DNA of 12,550 nucleotides, from positions 1 through 12,550 of the forward strand of contig JANDJZ010001002.1 in NCBI GenBank assembly GCA_027943245.1. Direction: 5' to 3'. How positions within the stretch are numbered: the stretch's first letter is position 1; each line of letters opens with the position of its first letter. Origin of the DNA: Acanthamoeba sp. SK_2022b (taxonomy: Eukaryota > Discosea > Longamoebia > Acanthamoebidae). The notes under the pieces were generated by a model. The model was not told where the DNA came from, did no database searches, and saw only the letters and a list, made by a program, of their open reading frames with translations. This document shows, piece by piece, positions 1 to 8,165 of the stretch. The position numbers and the translations under genes were made by a program.

Positions 1-1085
1 GATGGTGTTCAGCTGCAGGTTCGGCCTCATACCAACTCCATTGCTTTACGGCAATTGCATCGCGCCACACTCCCTCACGCACACGCACAAACAGCTGGCC
101 GACGTACGCCGACCTCAAGAACATCTCGGTGCCGTGGGAAAAGGTGGCGTCGATCTGCAACATGTGGCGCGAGTGGATTGATATCCGCGACGAGTGGGAC
201 ACTATCGTCAAGATTGTCGACTACCAGGTTGGGTGCTCTCACCATTCGCTCTTCACCTCTCACTGTGCTTCTTTTTGTTTGTATTTGATAGGAGGAAATG
301 CGACTGGCTCGCTGGGCTCGCCCTGGTGCTTGGTAACGTTAAAAATATAAAATACTAACAAAATGATAATAACCAACCAAATTAAAACTAGTTTTCAAGC
401 TAAATTGGTGATTTGTGTGGCGGTCGCAGGAACGACCCGGATATGCTGGAGGTGGGGAATGGAGGGATGACGCACGACGAGTACAAGTCCCACTTTTCGC
501 TGTGGGCCATGATGGCGGCGCCGCTCATCGCCGGCAACGACATTCGCCTCATGTCCCGCGAGACCCGCGCGATCCTCACCGCACGCGAGGTGATCGCCGT
601 CAACCAGGACCCTCTCGGCCGTCAAGGGTGCAACACGCATAATACACACACACGCACACATGCGCGCGTGCGCACACACACACACAAAGAGAGAGAGAGA
701 GAGAGATTGATGGTGGGCGGTGGTAAATAGTGGGAGGCTGAGGGCACAGAACGGGCTGGAGGTGTGGACGCGCCACCTGCACGACAACACGCAGGCCGTG
801 CTGCTGTGGAACAGGAACGCCAAGCAGGCCAACATCACCGTCACATGGTACGCCACTTCCCCCCCCACCTATTCTCCCTTTCTCTCCATGTGGACAATGT
901 GCTTGGGCGTGGGTGATCGATAACCCTTTGGGGGGGGGGGCAGGGCCGAGATGGGTCTGCCCGGGCGCGTGCAACGAGTGCGCAACCTATGGACGCAGTC
1001 GGACGAGGGCGACTTTGCCAGCGCCTACAGCGCCCTGGTCGCCCCGCACGGCGTGGCCATGGTCAAGGTCGCCCCTCAGCCGTGA
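1..1085 (+). CDS. GH27 alpha-galactosidase / alpha-N-acetylgalactosaminidase, 3' part (5' end outside window)
   Basis: This is a retaining glycosidase of family GH27 that removes terminal alpha-linked galactose or GalNAc, usually in lysosomes or secreted. I read six exons: <1-18, 95-227, 292-332, 430-627, 731-847 and 944-1085. They splice in frame into about 215 residues ending at TGA 1083-1085. Seen in order: the CSWPTY segment; WREWID, whose Asp (codon 180-182) aligns with the catalytic acid/base Asp231 of human alpha-galactosidase [24 protein letters not shown]; and the C-terminal beta-domain with VRNLW and HGVAMVKV. The Cys of CSWP and the Cys of ICNMW fit the conserved disulfide. The nucleophile Asp (KYDNC-type motif) must lie upstream of the window. 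Exon 292-332 is only 41 nt and gives ARPGAW where the family usually has AGPGGW. Ser and Thr in CSWPT resemble the GalNAc-type pocket, so either substrate is possible. The family is certain; the specificity is inferred. Confidence 0.93.
643..705. repeat. Compound microsatellite in a GH27 intron: (CA)n with CG-rich interruptions, then (GA)n
   Basis: The intron at 628-730 is mostly simple repeat. CA dinucleotides are broken by GCGCGCGTGCGC and followed by a run of GA. The exons on both sides join in frame as RQG|GRLRAQ, so the repeat is fully intronic. Confidence 0.9.
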
Positions 1086-1225
1086 AGCGAAGCCAACGAC
1101 CATCGCGAATGCGGTGATGAATGATGATGATGATGATGACGACCACAAATTCAAGACAATGAACGCCATGATCGTCATCTTCATGACGGAAGGCCTCTTC
1201 TACTTGTGGGTGGCGATGAAAACGC
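1086..1225. other. Convergent intergenic spacer between the GH27 and phosphatase stop codons
   Basis: These 140 nt separate the two convergent stop codons. They hold a short (GAT)n run at about 1115-1138, and no AATAAA signal or gene that I can see. The two 3' UTRs must be very short or overlap. Confidence 0.8.
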
Positions 1226-1863
1226 TTAACGCACGGTGATGTGGTCGAAGATGTGGCCGGTGGTATCGAACGCTTCGATGTCCAGCTGCTGCTCCGACAC
1301 CGTCACGAAGAAGCCGTGCCTGTCCATCGTTGTTGTTATAGCAGACACCTCTTGCTCGAAGCGGCAGACACCACGCACACATCACACACACAACACACGC
1401 GGCGTGACACGTACTCGGTGGCGCTCGCCGTTTCCAGGTAGGACCGGGTCCCGGGCGCCTTGGCCGGCACGCCAAAGCATCCATCGCCTGTCGGCAAGAA
1501 CATTCGATGAGCACGCGTGTGTGCGCGCGTGCGTGTGCGTGTTGCGACCAAGCGCGGTTGCGTACCGAGGTAGAGCGTGCCGTTGACGTTGGGCTCGTTG
1601 CCCTTCATGCGCTTGGTCCTCTTGTAGGAGTGGTCGTGGTGCTCGAATCCGACGTCGAGCTCGTGCCTTTATCCAAAAAAAGGAAAGCAGCCAAACCCAG
1701 TCGTCAGACCTCACCATTCCAAGAGCGCGCGGTGGGGGGAGGGCGCATGGGGCGACACTTACCCATCGAATACGGGCAGCCAGTGCTTACGCAGGTCGAT
1801 GTTGATCTCGCTGTAGTACAGGCAAACGAGTGTGTGAGCTAGCAACTCTCTCTCTCTCTCTCT

Positions 1864-1932
<69 letters not shown>

Positions 1933-3019
1933 CACATAACACGCACACAACGCACGCGCACGCGCACACATAACACGCACACGCGCACGCAGCAATGAGA
2001 ACGTACTCGGTGTAGGATCGCCTGGAGGGGTAGAGCGGGATGTGGTAGGCCGCCAACTTGTTCGGCAAGTCGCTGCGCAGCACAAAATAAATCAAATCAA
2101 TAAATTATAAATTATAAATAAAAATCAAAATTAAAGGAGAACCCCAGAGCCGAGCCCGATAGGGGTGTGGCGTACGCGGCGGAGGCCAGCACGTTCTCCA
2201 TCCACTTCACTTGATCGGCGGCAGCCACCACGTGTCCTGATGGCCAGCAGCAGCAGCGCGGGGAGTTGGCGTTGTGGTGTGTGTGAGAGAGAGTTCACGA
2301 AAGAGCGAACACGAAGAGGAGGAAGAGGGAGAGTACCGGTGTCCAGGACCATCAGGAGGGTGTGGTTGGCGATCGCGTGGGCGTGGAAGGTCTGCCTGTC
2401 CTGCCACCGCGGCGCGCTCAGGGCCTGCTTGTTCTGCACGAACAGGCCCGACCAGAACGTCCCGTAGCCGCCCGGACCTGCCACGCGGTCGTGTCACTCG
2501 CGCACACGCACACGCGCACACGCGCGCGTGAGGGGGGAGGGGGCAGTGTACCGACGTCGTGGTTTCCGATGGAGGTGAGGATGGGCATGAGGTGTCCCTC
2601 CGCGGTCTTCATGTGCGTGTGCCACGTGGCGAGCCAGTCGTCCCACCGCCGGTAGCACGACCGCAGGCCGTTGGCGTAGGAGATGTCGCCGGCCACGACC
2701 ACCAGGCGGATGTCGCGCTTCCCCACCACGTCCAGCAACTGCAATGCCACGTCAGCAACGTTCTATAAAATTGAAATAGAAAATAAATTATAAATATATA
2801 TAAAAATAAATTTATGTCGTACCTGGGCAAAGCCGGGCTCGGTGCCGCTGTCGCCGCCGATGACGATGGGGACCTCGCCGGAGGCCGGCAGCGTGCGGAA
2901 GGAGAAGGAGGAGGGCGAGACCTCGGCGCCCGTCGGGCCCATCGACACGACGAAGCTGTAGACCGTGTCCGGCGCGAGCTGCGACAGCAGCACCGCCTGC
3001 GCATATCGCGGGCCCTCGC
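1226..3019 (-). CDS. Purple acid phosphatase-type metallophosphoesterase, 5' exons missing
   Basis: This is a dinuclear-metal phosphatase of the purple acid phosphatase type that hydrolyses phosphate monoesters, usually secreted or lysosomal. I read nine minus-strand exons: 3019-2823, 2738-2552, 2477-2337, 2236-2176, 2072-2007, 1810-1763, 1666-1566, 1487-1415 and 1319-1226 (stop TAA 1228-1226). They splice in frame to 321 residues. The start lies inside the Fn3-like N-terminal domain (YAQAVLLSQLAPDTVYSF). The five metal-ligand blocks follow: GGDSG (Asp codon 2852-2850), GDISYA (Asp 2687-2685, Tyr 2678-2676), GNHD (Asn 2564-2562), YHIPLY (His 2044-2042) and HHDHSYKRT (1641-1630, where GHxH is usual). 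The C-terminal part is HGFFVTV...IFDHITV. Seven of the eight introns start GTAC. Intron 2006-1811 carries a long (AC)n tract. The first exon begins right after a TAG acceptor next to the (CA)21 tract. A signal peptide and the rest of the Fn3 domain are absent because no room is left before the PPR exon. Confidence 0.9.
1847..1931. repeat. (TC)n followed by an (AC)32 microsatellite in a phosphatase intron
   Basis: A TC run at about 1847-1866 is followed by an unbroken AC run at 1868-1931 and then CA/CG-rich sequence to about 1990. All of it lies inside the phosphatase intron 2006-1811, which at 196 nt is one of the two longest introns in the window. Confidence 0.92.
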
Positions 3020-3023
3020 CTAT

Positions 3024-3024
<1 letters not shown>

Positions 3025-3066
<42 letters not shown>
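3025..3066. repeat. (CA)21 microsatellite between two 5'-truncated genes
   Basis: This is a perfect 42-nt CA run. Leftward on the minus strand it is followed by the acceptor CATAG and a phosphatase exon at 3019. Rightward on the plus strand it ends in CAG and runs into a PPR exon at 3068. It therefore looks like the 3' end of an intron for both genes at once (see findings). Confidence 0.95.
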
Positions 3067-3067
<1 letters not shown>

Positions 3068-3071
<4 letters not shown>

Positions 3072-4705
3072 CGCAAGTGGAAAGAGCGCGTAACTTGATG
3101 GAGGAGATGCAGCTCCTGCAGATGAACCCAACGGAAGTCACTTACAATGCACAAATCGACGCTTGTGCCCAGCGACGAGGTGCCCCCCCCCTTACCCTCC
3201 CCAGCCCCATTTTGGCATCCTCGTTCTCCCAAGAGATCTCGTGTCTACTTGGGCCATTCGCTCAAGGTGGCGGTGGGGGTGGGGGCAACAGACTACTACA
3301 CGGAGGCCTTCCTCAATCTCGAGCGCATGAAGGCGGCAGGCTTTAAGCCCGACAAGGTACTACTGCCTACCCACCCACCCACCCACCCACCCACCCATAT
3401 ATGGTCACGCAGCCCAAACCGCTCCAAGGGACTGGCTCTCACCCCATGGATTGGGAACCAGGTCACCTATTCCGCGCTGCTCCACGCCAGCGCCAAGAAC
3501 GGGGACACCAAGATGGCCGAGGTCGTGTTCAAGAACATGACCGACAGTGGCATGCTCGCGGGTAACTCGCGTGCACCCCGCTCACTCCCTCCCTCACAAA
3601 CCCTGCCAGGGACAATCACACGGGCGACCTGGCTCATGGCTCTCTCTCTCTCCCCCTCCCTCCTCCCTCCCTCCCGTACTCTCCCCATCGCCTTCTCGCG
3701 CGCGTGCTGGATGCAGCCAAGCCCGAGGCCACCTGCTTGTGGAATTCCCTGCTGTCGGCCTACGCCACGGTCCAGCCTCACGCCGATCCCCTCACCCGCA
3801 ACACCACCATCGCTACCGCCGCTCGCGTCCAGCGCACCGTACCACCACCACCGCCGCCGCCGCCACGCCTCCCACCTAATCCCCCCCCTCTCTTCCCACG
3901 CGGAAGAGATAGACCGGCCATGTTGGTGGCGGATGGATGCTCACCTCGGAGGGTGGTGGGTTGGTGGTCCTTAATGTTTGGTGGTGTGCCTCCGCGCGTA
4001 GATGAAGCAGATTGGGCAGCAGCCCGACCGCTATACAGCCAACACCCTGCTCTCCCTTTACGCTCACGCCCACCGCGTACGCGCGGCGGAGGCTCTGTTC
4101 GACGCCGCTTTCCTCTCTCCCCGACCACTGGCCACCGAGCCGACGCCTGATGATCGAGCGAGCGCGCCACCATCCGCAGACCAATCCCCTGCCAGTGGTA
4201 CCTACCCACTACGCGCGCGCGCGCGCGCACTCTCTCTCTCTCTCTCTCTCCCTCCCCCCCGGCTCTCATCGCCCCCACTTGCTCTATTGCCCACAGCCAC
4301 GCCTGCTGGTAGTACGCTGTGGACGTTCAATGAGCGCTTCTCGCCGGACGTGGTGACCTTCACATGCCTGGTTCAGCTCTATGCCGACACCCGCCGGCCC
4401 GAGAAAGCACTCCAGGTGTGGCAGCTCATGAAGGACTGTGGTGCGCTTGCTAACCCCTCCAATCGCAACAACCCTAACCCTAACCCTAGCTCGAACTCAT
4501 CTCCATTTCCTTCCATGTAGGAGTGGAGCCCAACATGCGCACGTACGAGTACATGGTACGTTGCCTTGCGCGCGCCGGGTACCTCAATTCGGCGATGAAG
4601 ACACTTCGCGAAATGCGCGGTAACCCCCCCCCCACGACCGATGCTCACTAGGGGCGGGTGCACTGACCGATCTATTGTGTTTTGTTTTTGTTTTTGTTTT
4701 ATTAT

Positions 4706-4738
<33 letters not shown>

Positions 4739-4935
4739 TATTTTGCAGATAAAGGCTTCGTACCAAACCAACAAGTAGCCACCCTCCTGCTACAGCGCAC
4801 TTTGGTATGCTGGCTGCCCAGCCAGTGCTAGTACATGCATGCAACGATGGCTTCTAACCCATAGCCCAGGCCTACCCGGAGCTTAGGGACGAAGTGCGGC
4901 GCCTCTCCGATCTGCCCCTGCCCACCAAGGCATGA
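3068..4935 (+). CDS. Pentatricopeptide repeat (PPR) protein, 5' exon(s) missing
   Basis: PPR proteins bind single-stranded RNA through ~35-residue helix-turn-helix repeats and mostly act in mitochondria or plastids. I read nine exons: 3068-3179, 3292-3356, 3462-3561, 3717-3838, 4002-4197, 4297-4440, 4521-4619, 4749-4804 and 4870-4935. They splice in frame to 319 residues and stop at TGA 4933-4935. About six repeats can be seen, with helix A starting at VTYNAQIDAC, VTYSALLHAS, CLWNSLLSAY, YTANTLLSLY, VTFTCLVQLY and RTYEYMVRCL. Each is followed by an A..LF..M-like helix B and mostly by a G..P turn. The first residues (VERARNLMEEM) are already the second helix of a repeat, so the reading frame must extend upstream. 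I see no PPR DYW or other editing domain. The spacing between the third and fourth repeats is long and irregular. ATG 3098 could serve as a start only if the upstream half-repeat is ignored. A possible 38-residue extension is discussed in the findings. Confidence 0.88.
3366..3395 (+). repeat. (CCCA)n tetranucleotide repeat in a PPR intron
   Basis: About seven copies of an ACCC tetranucleotide lie just downstream of the GTACTA donor of the PPR intron 3357-3461. Confidence 0.85.
4211..4253 (+). repeat. (CG)n then (CT)n tract in a PPR intron
   Basis: This lies in the intron 4198-4296: alternating CG (CGCGCGCGCG) then a CT run and poly-C. The pyrimidine part may also serve as the tract before the CACAG acceptor. 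Confidence 0.85.
4470..4489 (-). repeat. Interstitial telomere-like repeat, (CCCTAA)3 on + = (TTAGGG)3 on -
   Basis: Three consecutive CCCTAA-type units lie in the middle of the PPR intron 4441-4520. On the minus strand they read as the TTAGGG telomere unit that is common across eukaryotes. Confidence 0.85.
4700..4744 (+). repeat. (AAT)n trinucleotide repeat in a PPR intron
   Basis: This is an ATT/AAT run within the intron 4620-4748, next to the TTTTGCAG acceptor. It is preceded by TTTTG repeats and, near the donor, by a C10 run. Confidence 0.9.
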
Positions 4936-5302
4936 ACGCTCCCCCCTGCTACCCTTTCTGAGCCCATTCATGATCTCACCGCTGGTGGGCAGGTGGACGA
5001 CAAGAGTGTGCTTGCGCTCCGATTGCGCCGTGCTGGTCGAAGCGATCGCAACCCCTTTGCCGCCCGAGGTTCTGCACGGCGAAAGTCCGCGCTACACCGC
5101 CCCGTGTAGTAAACGGGCGGGCGGGGGGAGGGGGGTGAAAGGACAAGGCAATAAACCGCATAAACTGCACAACTACCTGAATTTTAGGAATAAACCACCA
5201 ATGGGCTTTCTGCTCCTGCAAATTGCGGTAGTAGGACAGGCCCGGACACAGCACTGCCTGGTTCTTCAACCGACGGTGTTTACACAAGCAAGCTTGTTCA
5301 CG
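4936..5302. other. Spacer between the PPR stop and the P450 start
   Basis: These 367 nt should hold the PPR 3' end and the P450 promoter. AATAAA occurs near 5150 and again near 5190 and could be the PPR poly(A) signal. An open stretch at 4993-5109 begins right after a CAG and may be a further PPR exon. A G-rich patch lies at about 5116-5139. I see no other gene. Confidence 0.6.
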
Positions 5303-8023
5303 ATGGCCGCCGCCCAAGTGCCCACGACGGAAGATGGGTTCCGCCTACCATCGTCGGTAATGGTGCCACTTCTGCTCGTGGCGGCTTTTGTTGCAGCCGC
5401 AATAGCTGCCAGCTGGCGAGCGTCTCGGCGTCTGGGCGGCATCCCTGTGCCTCGCACTTCATCCAGAATCCCCATCTTTGGCCATGTCATCGTACGCGCC
5501 TCTTCTTTTCGTTTCGCCTCAGCCGGGCTCAAAAACAGCTCCGTTGGGGCGCCAAGCCATCCGCGGTGTGTTGATATATTTATACATTTATATGGATATA
5601 TAATCTTTATCAAACCAGGACATGGTGAGTGGCACGCCGTGGCACGTGATGACGGAGTGGGTGCGCACGTATGGCCCTGTAGTCCGGTTCAACTTCTTCA
5701 ACCTCGTACCCCCCCCCCAAAACCAAACTCCGCCACCACCGAGCGGCTAACGCTGCTCCTTCGCGCCTGCTCCCCGCCAGAACTACGTTGTGGTGGCCGA
5801 ACCCGACCTGGTGCGCCACGTGTTTGCGACCAATCTCAAGAACTACCACAAGGACCGCAGCTCTTACTCACCCTTCCTTCCGCTACTCGGCACGGGGTTT
5901 TTTGTCCCCCCTCCCCTCCCCTCCTCCCCACCACTCCATTCGTCCTCCTCCTCCTCCCCTCCAGTAGGGCTCACCACGTGGTGTGCGCAGGCTGGTGACT
6001 GCTGAAGGCGACCTGTGGCGGCGTCAACGCAGTTTGATCGGAGCGGCTTTCCGAGTGGAAATATTGGCCGAGGTCGCGTCGCCACCAGCAGCGCGCAGGT
6101 GGCGGGGGGGGGGGTATATGGCGCACTGCGCGGCATAGAACACATTCTAATCCCCTCGAGACTCCGGTCCCATCAGGCGGCGACCATCGCCCTTGAGGCA
6201 ACGGAGCGTTTGGTTGAAAAGCTTGATGGGCTCGTCGCCCAAGGCGGTGGCCAGGCGATCGTCGAAATGGGCGAAGAGTTTAGGCTGCTCACGCTCCAGG
6301 TTCAGCGGAACGCCCTCAGCGGCCCACATGTGTCCACGCCGTGGCGCAGCCGCAGTGGAGCCAGTGCCGCGCCGCAACGCCAATGGCTGGTAAACTGAAA
6401 GCCAAGTGTTTGTGCGTGCGTGCGTGCGTGCGGACAGGTAATTGGCCAGGCAGTGCTCTCCCTGTCGCCCGAGGAGTCGGATCGTGTGTTTCCGCAGCTC
6501 TACTTGCCCATCGTCGAGGAGGCCAACGCCCGCACGTGGTACCCCTGGCGGGCGCTCCTGCCAACGGCGAGCTGGCGGGCCTACTACCGCTGCATCAACG
6601 AGCTCAACGCTTTCGTCACCAACGTCATTAAGAAGCGTGCCCTCGCTTTCGATGAGGTGAGGTTCCGCCCCCCCCCCACCACCACCACCACAAACTGCTT
6701 ACTTGGACCATGCTACAGCTTATGCGCCCCCTCCACTCCCCCTTCCCCCCCCAAAAATCCCTTCTTTGTTTTGGCCACATCGTAGGCTCGCCTTCAAGGC
6801 AGAGACCCGTGCGAGGGACGCGCTATCGACGTGCTGGACCGCATTCTACTTGGTGTGCAGCAGGCCGCAGCCGCCGATGAGGCACCCACCGACGCGTCGT
6901 CTCCCTTCACCGACGAGGTGATCCGGCAGCTTCGCGACGAGATCAAAACCTTTCTGTTTGCTGGTTGGGTTTTCCTCAGCCTGCCCCATGCACGCCTGTG
7001 CGCTGGCTGACTTGCTCTTCACCTCCCCCCCCTATCGTGGTTGGGTGGTTGGGTGGTTGGGTGGCGACCTGCAGGCCACGAGACGTCCAGCATGATGCTG
7101 GTACACGCCAAGCTCGAGCCTTCAAAAGAAGCCCTCTCTCCCTCTCGCGCGCGCCGCAGCATGTGGTTTCCCACTGTTCACCGACCGGGATGTGCACGGG
7201 TTTAACACGTAACACCCGCGCAGACCTGGACTCTGTACGAGCTCACGCAAAACGACCGCTGCATGGAGCTCGTTCTGGCAGAGGCCAAGTCGGTCTTCGT
7301 ACCGGAAACGGAGGCGCAAGGGAAACCGGATTTCGCCGCCTTCAAAGGCCTTGGCTACTCTGCGAACGCGCTCAAGGAGGCCCTTCGCAAGTATGCCATA
7401 GTGCCCGTGGTAACGAGACAGGTATTTGTTGTTGTGTGAGGTGTGGGACATCGCATGCGATGCGTGCACCACGCTTGTCCCCACCCACCCACCACACCGC
7501 ACCTCCTCTTGTTGCCCGGCCAACAATGCCCACCATAATGAATGGTGCGCCGCACACAACAGGCTGTAGAGGACGATGTTATCGCTGGCAAGTATCACAT
7601 ACCCGCCGGCACGCGGGTGATCGTGCCGATCATCGCCATTCACCAGAATGAGCAGCTGTGGCCACAGCCCACCGTATTCCGTCCGGAGAGGTTCGAGGCC
7701 CCTCCTCCGCACGCCTATGCATGGCTAGGTACAGCATTCACCCCCCCCCCCCCACGCCCTCCTTCCCCATACAATACCTCCTGGACGCGCTGACGGCCTC
7801 TATGCTGCCCCCCCCCCCAAATGTGAGCGCAGGGTTCATTAACGGACCGCGAGCGTGCCTGGGCCAACACTTTGCCCTCCTCGAGTCAAAGATCGTGCTG
7901 AGCCGCCTCGTGCAAAAGTTCCAGTTCGGTACCTGCGCAAAGACATCGGGAGACAAGCATCCCTACAAGATCCCTATCTGCCCCATCGACGGTATCCACG
8001 TCCGCGTGCAGCCCAGGGCCTAG
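5303..8023 (+). CDS. Cytochrome P450 monooxygenase, membrane-anchored, 11 exons
   Basis: This is a heme-thiolate monooxygenase, probably on the ER with a reductase partner. Substrate unknown. The exons are 5303-5491, 5619-5705, 5781-5896, 5991-6072, 6177-6299, 6438-6656, 6786-6963, 7075-7100, 7224-7421, 7563-7728 and 7833-8023. They splice in frame to 524 residues, a normal length for the family. Residues about 19-41 form a hydrophobic anchor, followed by basic residues and a Pro-rich hinge ([15 protein letters not shown]). The C-helix region reads GDLWRRQR. The I-helix is FAGHETSS, with the acid-Thr pair. The K-helix ExxR is EALR (7377-7388). PERF lies at 7683-7694. The heme loop is [10 protein letters not shown], with the Cys ligand at 7856-7858. 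All key residues are present. I chose ATG 5303 because the anchor follows at the usual distance. The frame is open further upstream, and ATG 5201 would add 34 residues without family resemblance. The general look ([14 protein letters not shown]) recalls the CYP4/CYP97-like side of the superfamily, but I cannot assign a CYP number. Confidence 0.95.
7075..7100 (+). other. 26-nt microexon of the P450 carrying the I-helix signature
   Basis: This exon completes a split Gly codon and encodes HETSSMML, that is the acid-Thr pair used for oxygen activation. It lies between the introns 6964-7074 (GTTGGG...GCAG) and 7101-7223 (GTACAC...GCAG). Skipping it would shift the frame, since 26 is not a multiple of three, and remove the active-site helix. 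Confidence 0.85.
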
Positions 8024-8165
8024 TGGCGGTGCACTCGCACTCGCGACCAGCTCGAGCCCCCACGTGGCCTTGCAACGGATTTCGCGATGTCCGTCATTTT
8101 CCTTTGGCGCCACCAAGAACGAAGAGAAAAATTGTCGACACAAACCGCAAACCACACCCAAGATC
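8024..8165 (+). promoter_or_regulatory. Short P450-Ras spacer, presumed Ras promoter and leader
   Basis: Only 142 nt separate the P450 TAG from the Ras ATG. They contain a CACGTG palindrome (8061-8066) and a pyrimidine-rich stretch (CATTTTCCTTTGG) about 75 nt before the ATG. No TATA box is evident. An out-of-frame ATG at 8087 would make an upstream ORF overlapping the Ras start if transcription begins before it. The role is inferred from position alone. Confidence 0.35.

Noticed and set aside
353..359. TACTAAC, identical to the yeast branch point, in the GH27 intron 333-429
   Set aside because: It lies about 70 nt before the acceptor, too far for a usual branch point, and is found in an AT-rich stretch where it can arise by chance.
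395..868. 157-aa minus-strand ORF over the GH27 gene
   Set aside because: It is antisense to well-supported GH27 exons and contains repeat-derived Cys-Val and Ser-Leu runs.
4970..5302. N-terminal extension of the P450 from ATG 4970 or ATG 5201
   Set aside because: The added sequence has no P450 features and would bury the membrane anchor. ATG 5303 places the anchor and Pro-rich hinge at the usual distance.
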